Of a stretch of DNA of 37,662 nt, positions 25,654 to 32,451 are shown one piece after another. The translations under genes and the position numbers were made by a program. The notes beneath the pieces were generated by a model. That model ran no database searches. It saw only the letters and a list, made by a program, of their open reading frames with translations, and had not been told where the DNA came from. This DNA is from Patulibacter sp. (GTDB lineage Bacteria; Actinomycetota; Thermoleophilia; Solirubrobacterales; Solirubrobacteraceae). Position 1 is the first letter of the stretch. Each line of letters begins with the position of its first letter. Where the stretch lies: contig NZ_JAURWA010000156.1 of NCBI RefSeq assembly GCF_030655195.1, positions 1 through 37,662 on the forward strand, read 5' to 3'.

Positions 25654-26874
25654 ATGAGCGGAGCGGAGAGCACGGACGTCCTGATCGTCGGCGGCGGGGT
25701 GGCGGGCGCCTCGGCCGCGACGACGCTGCGCGAGGGCGGCCACGACGGCCGGATCGTGCTGCTGACGCGGGAGCTCGACGCGCCGTACCACCGGCCGCCG
25801 GGCTCGAAGGAGCACCTGCGCGGCGAGGCGTCCCGCGACGACGCCCTCGTCGTGCCGGAGGGCTGGTGGGCGGAGCACGACGTCGACCTGCGCCTGCGCA
25901 CCGGCGTCCTCTCCCTCGACGCGGCGGAGCGGACCGTCAAGCTGCAGACCAAGGAGCTCCTGACGTTCGACCGCGCGCTGCTGGCGACGGGCGCGATGGT
26001 CCGCCGCCTGTCCGTCGACGGCACCGGCCTGATGGGCGTCCACTACCTGCGGTCGCTGCGCAACGCCGAGGCGATCCGCGCGGACCTCGACGGGCTGCCG
26101 GACGACGCGAGGGTCGTCCTGGTCGGCGGCAGCTACATCGGCTGCGAGGTCGCCGCCAGCCTCGCCTCGCACGGGCACCCGGTGACCGTCCTGATGCAGG
26201 AGTCCGAGCCGCTCCAGCGGACCTTCGGGACCGAGGTCGGCGCCTGGGTCCGGCGGCGCCTGGAGCGCGAGGGCGTCGTGGTCCGCGGCGACGTCGAGGT
26301 CGAGGCGTTCACCCCGCAGGACCCCGAGGACCCGAAGGGCCGCGTCGGGGGCGTCGCGCTGAAGGACGGCACCGTCGTCCCCGGCGACGTCGTCGTCGTC
26401 GGCGTCGGCGCGCAGCCCGACGTGATGCTCGCCAAGCGGGCCGGCCTCGAGCTGGGGGAGACGGGCGGCGTGCGCTGCGACGACCGCCTGCGGACCTCCG
26501 CGGCGGGGATCTGGGCGGCGGGGGACTGCTGCGAGTACGACTCGGTGCTCCACGGCGGGCGGGTCCGGATCGAGCACGAGGACGTGGCGCAGCAGCAGGC
26601 CGCGTTCGTCGCGCGCCAGTGGCTGGGCGAGGACGAGCCCTACGCGACGGTCCCGTACTTCTTCAGCGACCTGGCCGACTGGGTGTCGCTCGAGTCGGTG
26701 TCGGTCGGCCGGGAGTTCGACCGCGTCCAGGTCGAGGGCAGCCTCGAGGACGACGCCTTCGCCGTCTGGCTGCTGCAGGGCGATCGTCCGACGGGCTACG
26801 CCAGCTTCAACGGCGCCGGGGACCTGGACCGCGGCCGCGAGGTGCTGCGGACGGGCGGTCCCGTCCCGTCCTGA
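25654..26874 (+). CDS. FAD-dependent ferredoxin/rubredoxin-reductase-type oxidoreductase
   Basis: A 406-aa pyridine-nucleotide-disulfide-type flavoprotein. The FAD Rossmann motif is VLIVGGGVAGASAA (about 9-22), the NAD(P)H motif is VVLVGGSYIGCEVAAS (about 154-169), and the second FAD contact is GIWAAGDCC. No redox-active CxxxxC follows the FAD motif, and the last 80 residues match the reductase C-terminal domain of BphA4, rhodocoxin reductase and putidaredoxin reductase. It should pass electrons from NAD(P)H to a ferredoxin or rubredoxin. It stands alone, so the partner is unknown; the rubredoxin domain of AlkB in this window is one candidate. Three hairpins follow. Confidence 0.9.
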   Translation: MSGAESTDVLIVGGGVAGASAATTLREGGHDGRIVLLTRELDAPYHRPPGSKEHLRGEASRDDALVVPEGWWAEHDVDLRLRTGVLSLDAAERTVKLQTKELLTFDRALLATGAMVRRLSVDGTGLMGVHYLRSLRNAEAIRADLDGLPDDARVVLVGGSYIGCEVAASLASHGHPVTVLMQESEPLQRTFGTEVGAWVRRRLEREGVVVRGDVEVEAFTPQDPEDPKGRVGGVALKDGTVVPGDVVVVGVGAQPDVMLAKRAGLELGETGGVRCDDRLRTSAAGIWAAGDCCEYDSVLHGGRVRIEHEDVAQQQAAFVARQWLGEDEPYATVPYFFSDLADWVSLESVSVGREFDRVQVEGSLEDDAFAVWLLQGDRPTGYASFNGAGDLDRGREVLRTGGPVPS

Positions 26875-26875
26875 G

Positions 26876-26895
26876 GGGGCGGGGTGGTCCGCCCC
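26876..26895. terminator. Hairpin 1 of 3 after flavoprotein gene
   Basis: GGGGCGG-GGTGGT-CCGCCCC, 7-bp perfect stem, 2 nt after the stop codon. Confidence 0.55.
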
Positions 26896-26910
26896 GGGCC
26901 GGGAACGAGA

Positions 26911-26931
26911 ACGGGCCCCGTCGGGGCCCGT
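26911..26931. terminator. Hairpin 2 of 3 between convergent genes
   Basis: ACGGGCCCC-GTC-GGGGCCCGT, 9-bp perfect stem with a 3-nt loop. Confidence 0.65.
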
Positions 26932-26945
26932 CGGTGCTGCGGGGT

Positions 26946-26965
26946 CGGCGGCCGCCCGGCCGCCG
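26946..26965. terminator. Hairpin 3 of 3, next to small membrane protein stop
   Basis: CGGCGGCC-GCCC-GGCCGCCG, 8-bp perfect stem, 4 nt from the end of the minus-strand gene. Confidence 0.6.
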
Positions 26966-26969
26966 GGGC

Positions 26970-27167
26970 TCAGGCCTCGACGACGACCTTGTCCGGATCC
27001 TCGGGACGCACGCCGCGCTCGAACTCGAGGTTCTCCTTGCGCTCGCCGGCGACCTGCGCCAGGGCGTACATGACCGGGATGATCGCGAAGGCCGGGATGA
27101 TCACGGCCCAGAGGAGGATCAGCCAGATCGTGTAGGTGGCGGCACCGGTGGTGGCGAGCAACGTCAT
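26970..27167 (-). CDS. Small single-span membrane protein
   Basis: A 65-aa protein I do not recognise. Residues about 10-39 form one long hydrophobic segment (YTIWLILLWAVIIPAFAIIP), followed by a charged cytoplasmic tail GERKENLEFERGVRPEDPDK. It is too regular in codon use to be a shadow, and a TATGCT element 9 nt before the ATG supports expression. It is divergent from the Rrf2 regulator, sharing a short promoter region, so it might be co-regulated with iron-sulfur assembly; that is inference. A longer open frame through this start has no support. Confidence 0.7.
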   Translation of the reverse strand: MTLLATTGAATYTIWLILLWAVIIPAFAIIPVMYALAQVAGERKENLEFERGVRPEDPDKVVVEA

Positions 27168-27176
27168 GACCCGGCC

Positions 27177-27182
27177 AGCATA
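27177..27182 (-). promoter_or_regulatory. -10 element, leaderless, of small membrane protein gene
   Basis: TATGCT ends 9 nt before the ATG at 27167; it is the best match to TATAAT in the window. Confidence 0.55.
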
Positions 27183-27281
27183 TCCGACGGGCCCGGCGTC
27201 AGGCGCCTGGGGCGGGGCCGTCGTCCACGGCCGTGCCGTCCCTCCCTCCTCCGCGGCCCACGGCCCCCGGTCCGGGCCTTT

Positions 27282-27298
27282 CCTACCTCGCTGGTAGG
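27282..27298 (+). promoter_or_regulatory. Palindromic operator of the Rrf2 gene
   Basis: CCTACC-TCGCT-GGTAGG is a perfect 6-bp inverted repeat that overlaps the -10 element TAGGCT (27295-27300). Repression by the encoded Rrf2 protein is the simplest reading. Confidence 0.6.
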
Positions 27299-27300
27299 CT
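27295..27300 (+). promoter_or_regulatory. -10 element, leaderless, of Rrf2 gene
   Basis: TAGGCT ends 8 nt before the GTG at 27309. Confidence 0.55.
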
Positions 27301-27308
27301 TTGAGGCC

Positions 27309-27815
27309 GTGATCTTCACGACCAAGGCCGAGTACGGCGTCCGGCTGATGGTGCGGCTGGGCGAGCTGCCGGGGGACGAGCCCGTCTCCCTGAAGACCGT
27401 GGCCGAGACCGAGCGCCTGCCGCTCGCGTACCTCGAGCGGATCGTCGCCCTGTTGCGGCGGGCCGGTCTCGTCACGAGCACCCGCGGCGCGCACGGCGGC
27501 TACCGCCTCGCGCGTCCCGCGTCCGAGATCCGCATGGACGAGGTCATCCTCGCCCTCGAGGGCTCGGTCGCCCCGATGTCGTGCTTCGTCGACGACCGGG
27601 AGGGCGATCGCGACCCCGATCGCGTCCTCTGCTCGCACATCGACGACAGCGGTTCCGGCTGCGCCACCAAGCTGCTGTGGACCCGCGTGCAGGGCGGCGT
27701 GTTCCGCGCCCTGCAGCAGACGACGCTCGCCGAGCTCGTGTCGTTCCAGGCGCCGGGGGACCCGCCGGGCCGCCCCGCAGCCCTGGCCGTGCGGCCCCCC
27801 GCCGCCACCGTCTGA
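27309..27815 (+). CDS. Rrf2-family regulator with candidate Fe-S cysteines
   Basis: A 168-aa winged-helix regulator. The family opening is TTKAEYGVRLMVRLGE, with wing TSTRGAHGGYRLARP (about 56-70). The loop after the dimer helix carries Cys92, Cys108 and Cys118 with His110, in the region where IscR has its three clustered Cys and a His ligand, though the Cys92-Cys108 gap is longer than IscR's. It probably senses iron-sulfur status. It stands upstream of sufC, separated by a hairpin. The GTG start is fixed by the -10 element and operator; a long frame extending further upstream is a shadow of the flavoprotein gene. Confidence 0.88.
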   Translation: MIFTTKAEYGVRLMVRLGELPGDEPVSLKTVAETERLPLAYLERIVALLRRAGLVTSTRGAHGGYRLARPASEIRMDEVILALEGSVAPMSCFVDDREGDRDPDRVLCSHIDDSGSGCATKLLWTRVQGGVFRALQQTTLAELVSFQAPGDPPGRPAALAVRPPAATV

Positions 27816-27822
27816 CGCGCCG

Positions 27823-27848
27823 CCGGCGCTCCCCTCACGGAGCGCCGG
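27823..27848 (+). terminator. Hairpin between Rrf2 gene and sufC
   Basis: CCGGCGCTCC-CCTCAC-GGAGCGCCGG, a perfect 10-bp stem 7 nt after the Rrf2 stop. It may end the regulator transcript or attenuate read-through into sufC. Confidence 0.7.
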
Positions 27849-27922
27849 GCACCGGCGCCACCGTCCCCCAGAGGGGCGGACCGCAGGACCCCACCCCTCC
27901 ATCCACGAAATCCGGAAGACCC

Positions 27923-28717
27923 ATGGCTGACCTCGAGATCAAGAACCTGCACGCCCGCGTGGCGGACGGCGAGAAGGAGATCCTGAAGGGTCTGAACCTC
28001 ACCGTGAACCGCGGCGAGATCCACGCGCTCATGGGCCCGAACGGCTCGGGCAAGTCGACGCTGGCGAACGTCATCATGGGCAACCCGCAGCTCGAGGTGA
28101 CGGAGGGCCAGATCCTCTGGAAGGGCGAGGACATCACCGAGATGGACCCCGACGCCCGTGCGCGGAAGGGCCTCTTCATGGCCTTCCAGTACCCCGTCGC
28201 GATCCCCGGCGTGACGATCGTGAAGTACCTGCGGATGGTCCTGAACGCGCACCGCGAGGAGCGCGGCGAGAAGGAGATCAGCCTGAAGGACTTCCGCAAG
28301 CTCGTGCAGGCCGAGATGGAGCGCGTCGGCGTGCCGAAGGAGTTCGGCTCGCGGTACCTCAACGACGGCTTCTCCGGCGGCGAGAAGAAGCGCCTCGAGA
28401 TGCTGCAGCTCGCGCTCCAGCGTCCGTCGGTCGCCATCCTCGACGAGACCGACTCCGGCCTCGACGTCGATGCCCTGAACATCGTCTCCCAGGCCGTCAA
28501 CTCCGTGAAGGCGGAGTCGGACCTCGGCGCGCTGATCATCACGCACTACCAGCGGATCCTGCACCTGATCAAGCCGGACCGCGTGTCGATCCTCGTCGAC
28601 GGCCGGATCGTCAAGGAGGGCGGCCCGGAGCTCGTCGAGCAGATCGAGTCCGAGGGCTACAAGGCCATCCGCGCCGAGGCCGAGGCCGCGGGCGCGGACG
28701 TCACCACCGTCGTCTAG
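27923..28717 (+). CDS. sufC: Fe-S cluster assembly ATPase SufC
   Basis: A 264-aa ABC-type ATPase of the SUF iron-sulfur assembly scaffold. Walker A is GPNGSGKS (38-45), the signature is FSGGEKKRLE, and Walker B with the extended SufC sequence is VAILDETDSGLDVDAL. The D-x-D-S-GLD and the KKRLE variants distinguish SufC from transport ATPases. It works with SufB and SufD, yet neither is in this window. GGAAG stands 5 nt before the ATG. It lies downstream of the Rrf2 regulator and ends in a clear terminator hairpin. Confidence 0.95.
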   Translation: MADLEIKNLHARVADGEKEILKGLNLTVNRGEIHALMGPNGSGKSTLANVIMGNPQLEVTEGQILWKGEDITEMDPDARARKGLFMAFQYPVAIPGVTIVKYLRMVLNAHREERGEKEISLKDFRKLVQAEMERVGVPKEFGSRYLNDGFSGGEKKRLEMLQLALQRPSVAILDETDSGLDVDALNIVSQAVNSVKAESDLGALIITHYQRILHLIKPDRVSILVDGRIVKEGGPELVEQIESEGYKAIRAEAEAAGADVTTVV

Positions 28718-28736
28718 CGGGCGCGCCAGGCCGTGC

Positions 28737-28759
28737 CGAGGGCGCCACCCGCGCCCTCG
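28737..28759 (+). terminator. Terminator of sufC
   Basis: CGAGGGCGC-CACCC-GCGCCCTCG, a perfect 9-bp stem 20 nt after the sufC stop. Confidence 0.65.
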
Positions 28760-28800
28760 CCGGTCGCCGCGGTCGCGCAGCGGGCCGCCGCGCGACCCGG

Positions 28801-28806
28801 CAGGAT
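28801..28806 (+). promoter_or_regulatory. -10 element, leaderless, of uppP
   Basis: CAGGAT ends 7 nt before the GTG at 28814; it departs from TANNNT at the first base. Confidence 0.4.
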
Positions 28807-28813
28807 GCGGGCC

Positions 28814-29662
28814 GTGAGCACCGGCATGCATCTGTGGGAATCCGTGGTCCTCGGGGCCCTCGAGGGTCTCACCGAGTTCCTCCCCGTGTCCTCGACGGGG
28901 CATCTCACGATCGCCGAGAAGCTCATGGGCTACTCGATCGACGATCCGGACGTCACGGCGTTCACGGCGATCATCCAGGTCGGCGCGGTCCTCGCCACGG
29001 TGATCTACCTGCGGGCCGACATCGTCCGCCTCGTCTCGGCGTTCTTCCGTGGGCTCCGCACCCCGGGGCAGCGCCGCACGAACGACTTCCGCTTCGCCGT
29101 CGCCGTCCTCGCCGGCTCGATCCCCATCGGCATCGTCGGCCTGGCGTTCAAGGACCAGATCGAGACGACGCTCCGCTCGCTGTGGTTCGTGGGCGTCGCG
29201 CTCATCCTCTTCTCGGGCGTGATGTGGTGGGCCGACCGCGTCGGGACGCAGCGCCGGCACGAGGGCGACATCACGCTGAGGGACACGGTCACGATCGGCA
29301 TCGCCCAGTGCCTGGCGCTCATCCCCGGCGTCTCGCGGTCCGGCGCGACGATGTCGACCGGCCTGCTCCTGGGCATCGACCGCGTCGCCGTCACCAAGCT
29401 GTCGTTCTTCCTGGCGATCCCCGCGCTGGCCGGCGCGACCGTCCTCCAGACCGTCTCGGAGTACGACAACATCGCCGACGGCGTGGGCTGGGGCCCGACG
29501 CTGACGGCCACGGCGGTCTCGTTCGTCGTCGGCTACCTGGCGGTCTCCTGGCTCCTGAAGTTCATCGCCCACCACGGCCTGGGCGTCTTCATCAAGTACC
29601 GCGTGGCGCTCGGCACCGTCGTGCTGATCCTCGTCGGCACCGGCGCGCTGGCCCCCACCTAG
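28814..29662 (+). CDS. uppP: Undecaprenyl-diphosphatase UppP (BacA family)
   Basis: A 282-aa membrane phosphatase that recycles undecaprenyl diphosphate to the monophosphate for cell-wall synthesis; high levels give bacitracin resistance. The two catalytic motifs are present: EGLTEFLPVSSTGHL (about 18-32) and PGVSRSGAT in the second half, amid about eight membrane helices. Length is normal. I use GTG 28814 because an upstream ATG in the same frame lacks signals and the GTG follows a -10-like element. It sits between sufC and sufS with no functional link known to me, with its own promoter and upstream terminator. Confidence 0.95.
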   Translation: MSTGMHLWESVVLGALEGLTEFLPVSSTGHLTIAEKLMGYSIDDPDVTAFTAIIQVGAVLATVIYLRADIVRLVSAFFRGLRTPGQRRTNDFRFAVAVLAGSIPIGIVGLAFKDQIETTLRSLWFVGVALILFSGVMWWADRVGTQRRHEGDITLRDTVTIGIAQCLALIPGVSRSGATMSTGLLLGIDRVAVTKLSFFLAIPALAGATVLQTVSEYDNIADGVGWGPTLTATAVSFVVGYLAVSWLLKFIAHHGLGVFIKYRVALGTVVLILVGTGALAPT

Positions 29663-29747
29663 GGGCAAGGGCCAGGTGGAAGTCCTGAGGTCGTCGTTCC
29701 GGTCAGGGCCCGGGCCCCGGGCGATCCGGGATCTCCGTCCTCAGGAG

Positions 29748-29753
29748 TAGGGT
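29748..29753 (+). promoter_or_regulatory. -10 element, leaderless, of sufS
   Basis: TAGGGT ends 8 nt before the ATG at 29762. An inverted repeat CCTGAGG (29684-29690) / CCTCAGG (29739-29745) lies just upstream; its role is unclear. Confidence 0.5.
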
Positions 29754-29761
29754 TTGACGGG

Positions 29762-31030
29762 ATGACCGACGTCGCCGCCTCCGCCGATCCCGCCGCCTCC
29801 GCCGCCCCGGCCACGCTCGACGTCGCTGCGGTCCGGGCGCAGTTCCCGTACCTCGAGCGCCCCGAGGGCATCGTCTACCTCGACAGCGGCGCCTCCGCGC
29901 AGAAGCCGCGCCCGGTCCTCGACGCGATGTACGACTTCGGCGGCCTGCACTACGCCAACGTCCACCGCGGGGTGCACCGGCTCGCCGTCGAGGCGGACGC
30001 GGCGTACGACGCCGCCCGGGCGACGATCGCCGCGTTCGTGGGCTCGACCGCCCGCGAGACGATCATCACCAAGAGCGTGACGGAGGCGATCAACCTCGTC
30101 GCGGCCTCGTGGGGCGCGGCCAACGTGGGGGAGGGCGACGAGGTCGTCATCACCCAGATGGAGCACCACGCCAACCTCGTGCCGTGGCAGCAGCTGTGCC
30201 TGCGCACCGGCGCGACGCTGCGCTACCTCGAGGTCGACGGGGAGGGGCGCCTGGACCTCGACCAGCTCGACGCGTTCCTCGCCGGCGGGAAGGTCAAGCT
30301 CGTCGCCGTCGCCCACGTCTCCAACGTGCTGGGCACCCGCAACCCCGTCGCCGAGATCGTCCGCCGGTCGCATGCCGCGCGGGCCCGCGTGATGGTCGAC
30401 GGCGCGCAGGCCGTCCCCCAGGAGCCCGTCGACGTGGCGGCGCTGGGTGCGGACTTCTACGGCTGGACGGGCCACAAGCTCTACGGGCCGACGGGCATCG
30501 GCGTGCTGCACGTGCGCCGCGACCTGCTGGCCGACATGCCCCCGTTCCTTACCGGTGGGGACATGATCAACGTCGTCGACTTCCAGGAGACGACCTGGGC
30601 CGGTGGGATCCAGCGGTTCGAGGCCGGCACGCCGCCGATCGTCGAGGCCGTCGGCCTGGCCGCCGCGTGCGACTGGGTCGACGGGATCGGCGGGCCCGCG
30701 GCGGTGATCGCCCACGAGGAGCGCATCACCGCCTACGCGCTGGAGCGCCTGGCCGAGATCGAGGGCCTGACGGTCGTCGGTCCGCCCGAGGCCGCGGGCC
30801 GCGGGGCCCTGACGTCCTTCGCGTTCGACGGCCTGCACCCCCACGACGTCGCCGAGATCCTGGCCCGACGCGAGGTCTGCGTGCGGGCGGGACAGCACTG
30901 CGCCGAGCCGCTGCACCGGGCGATCGGGATCCCGGCGACCACCCGCGCGAGCTTCGGCGTCCACACGATCCCGGAGGAGATCGACGCGCTCGTCGACGCC
31001 CTCCGCGAGGCGCAGCGCATCTTCGCCTGA
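29762..31030 (+). CDS. sufS: Cysteine desulfurase SufS
   Basis: A 422-aa PLP enzyme that takes sulfur from cysteine for Fe-S assembly. SufS/class II features: YLDSGASAQKP near the N-terminus, TKSVTEAINLVA, EHHANLVPW, the PLP lysine Lys239 in TGHKLYGPTG, and catalytic Cys380 in RAGQHCAEPL near the C-terminus, followed by RASFGVH. An Ala-rich 20-residue N-terminal extension precedes the fold. No SufU or SufE partner gene is in the window. It is transcribed from its own promoter, about 1 kb after sufC, and converges on the phytase-like gene. Confidence 0.95.
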   Translation: MTDVAASADPAASAAPATLDVAAVRAQFPYLERPEGIVYLDSGASAQKPRPVLDAMYDFGGLHYANVHRGVHRLAVEADAAYDAARATIAAFVGSTARETIITKSVTEAINLVAASWGAANVGEGDEVVITQMEHHANLVPWQQLCLRTGATLRYLEVDGEGRLDLDQLDAFLAGGKVKLVAVAHVSNVLGTRNPVAEIVRRSHAARARVMVDGAQAVPQEPVDVAALGADFYGWTGHKLYGPTGIGVLHVRRDLLADMPPFLTGGDMINVVDFQETTWAGGIQRFEAGTPPIVEAVGLAAACDWVDGIGGPAAVIAHEERITAYALERLAEIEGLTVVGPPEAAGRGALTSFAFDGLHPHDVAEILARREVCVRAGQHCAEPLHRAIGIPATTRASFGVHTIPEEIDALVDALREAQRIFA

Positions 31031-31046
31031 CCCCGCGTGCGGACCC

Positions 31047-32306
31047 TCAGCGGCGCAGGCCCGGGACGTCGACCTGGATCAGCTCCGTGTCGTCCGCCTT
31101 GCCCGGCTGCCGACCGGCGTCGAACGGGAAGTTGTTGTCGTTGGCGACCAGGACGCGGTCGCCGCCGAGCGGCAGGACCGACTCGACCGAGACGAACGGG
31201 AACCGGAACGGCTGCCCCAGGCCGAAGGTCCCGGGGGTCTCCTGCGTCACGCCCGGGTTCCTCAGATCCAGCAGATCGGCGACCTGGCGCTTGACGAGGG
31301 CTCCGGAGGCGTCGGCCTTCCGCAGGTCGACGACGTAGAGCTGCTTGATCTGCGCCTGCGGGCCGCCGAAGTTGTCGCGCTCCAGGATCAGGAGCCGGTG
31401 CCGGTCGAGCGCCTGGGCGTCCGCGACGAACGTGTCGGGCCGCTCGGTCCGGTAGGTCCACGTGCGTCCGGTGTAGCGCGACCGTCGCGCGTCGAACTCG
31501 TGGACCACGTGCCGGGTCTGGTCCGCCTCGGTGCTCAGCGCCTTCTCGGTGATCGGCAGCAGGATCCGGCCGCCCGGCAGGGCCGCGGTGGCCTCGAAGC
31601 CCCCGCTCGCCGGCAGGTTCGGGGCCTCGCCGGGGGCGAGGTCGGGGCTCTGCGGGCTCTTCACGCCGGGCAGCGGCACCGGCGCCTCCAGCACCTTGCC
31701 GGTGCGGTCGACGTGCAGCAGGTACGGGCCGAACTCGTCGCCGATCCAGAGGCTCCCGCGGTCGCCCCGCTGGATCGACTCGACGTCGAGGTCGGCGCCG
31801 GTCAGACGGCGGTCCGCGCGGGTCAGGGCGAACGGGATGCGCCGGTCCGGGTCGCGCAGGGCGAGCGTCTCGCGGACGGCGACCGTGCCGGCCCCGCCGC
31901 GGGCGGTCCGGTACGCCGGGCGGACCCGGTGGACGGCGAGCAGGAAGTCCGCGGAGTTCGCCTTCGACCCGAACCCGTTGTCGGGCAGCCCGAGGACGTC
32001 GCCGCCCCGCTCCGCCAGCACGCCGGAGAAGCCCGGGATCGGCTGGCCGGGGAACGGCGGCGTCACGCCGTTGACCGTCGCGGTGCCCAGGGCGGCGCCG
32101 GACGGACCGCCGGGGAGGAAGAGGGTCGCGGGCAGCGTGGCGCGGGCGACGAGCGTGGGGACCGCCGGCGGCTTCGGGCCGCCGCCGTGGCCGCCCGGGC
32201 GCGGCCCGTCGTGCGCGGGACCGCCGTGGGCCGCGGCGACCGCGGTCGGCAGGGCCAGCACCGAGGCGACGGCCAGGAGGGGGAGGACGGAGCGGGGGGA
32301 GCGCAT
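31047..32306 (-). CDS. Secreted esterase-like/phytase-like beta-propeller protein
   Basis: A 419-aa exported protein. The signal peptide is residues 1-26 or so, ending in an AVAAA cleavage site, then a His/Gly/Pro-rich spacer. The rest matches the phytase-like (esterase-like activity of phytase) family: GFSGVLAERGGDVLGLPDNG, then DLDVESIQRGDRGSLWIGDE, and near the end SVESVLPLGGDRVLVANDNN. These proteins are probably extracellular phosphoesterases with a propeller fold; activity is seldom tested. The ATG at 32306 was chosen over an upstream in-frame start because it begins the signal peptide and follows GGAG. Hairpins separate it from the heme operon upstream. Confidence 0.88.
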   Translation of the reverse strand: MRSPRSVLPLLAVASVLALPTAVAAAHGGPAHDGPRPGGHGGGPKPPAVPTLVARATLPATLFLPGGPSGAALGTATVNGVTPPFPGQPIPGFSGVLAERGGDVLGLPDNGFGSKANSADFLLAVHRVRPAYRTARGGAGTVAVRETLALRDPDRRIPFALTRADRRLTGADLDVESIQRGDRGSLWIGDEFGPYLLHVDRTGKVLEAPVPLPGVKSPQSPDLAPGEAPNLPASGGFEATAALPGGRILLPITEKALSTEADQTRHVVHEFDARRSRYTGRTWTYRTERPDTFVADAQALDRHRLLILERDNFGGPQAQIKQLYVVDLRKADASGALVKRQVADLLDLRNPGVTQETPGTFGLGQPFRFPFVSVESVLPLGGDRVLVANDNNFPFDAGRQPGKADDTELIQVDVPGLRR

Positions 32307-32333
32307 CGATCTCCAGCGTCTCCTGCGGCGCAT

Positions 32334-32367
32334 GGGCCCGTGTCACCGCGACGTGAACCACGGGCCC
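32334..32367 (-). repeat. Inverted repeat upstream of phytase-like gene
   Basis: GGGCCCGTG (32334-32342) pairs with CACGGGCCC (32359-32367); the inner TCAC/GTGA extends the stem past a 2-nt bulge. It may be a leader hairpin or part of the terminator cluster. Confidence 0.5.
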
Positions 32368-32388
32368 GCCGTCTCCTGGACGGCGGAG

Positions 32389-32408
32389 GGGCGGGCGGCT
32401 GCCCGCCC
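32389..32408 (-). terminator. Second hairpin after HtaA gene
   Basis: GGGCGGGC-GGCT-GCCCGCCC, perfect 8-bp stem. Confidence 0.55.
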
Positions 32409-32410
32409 GT

Positions 32411-32438
32411 GGTCCGCCGGCCCGCCCGGAGGCGGACC
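32411..32438 (-). terminator. First hairpin after HtaA gene (end of heme operon)
   Basis: GGTCCGCC pairs with GGCGGACC over 8 bp with a 12-nt loop, 13 nt past the stop codon of the HtaA gene. Confidence 0.55.
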
Positions 32439-32451
32439 GGCGGACCGGGCC

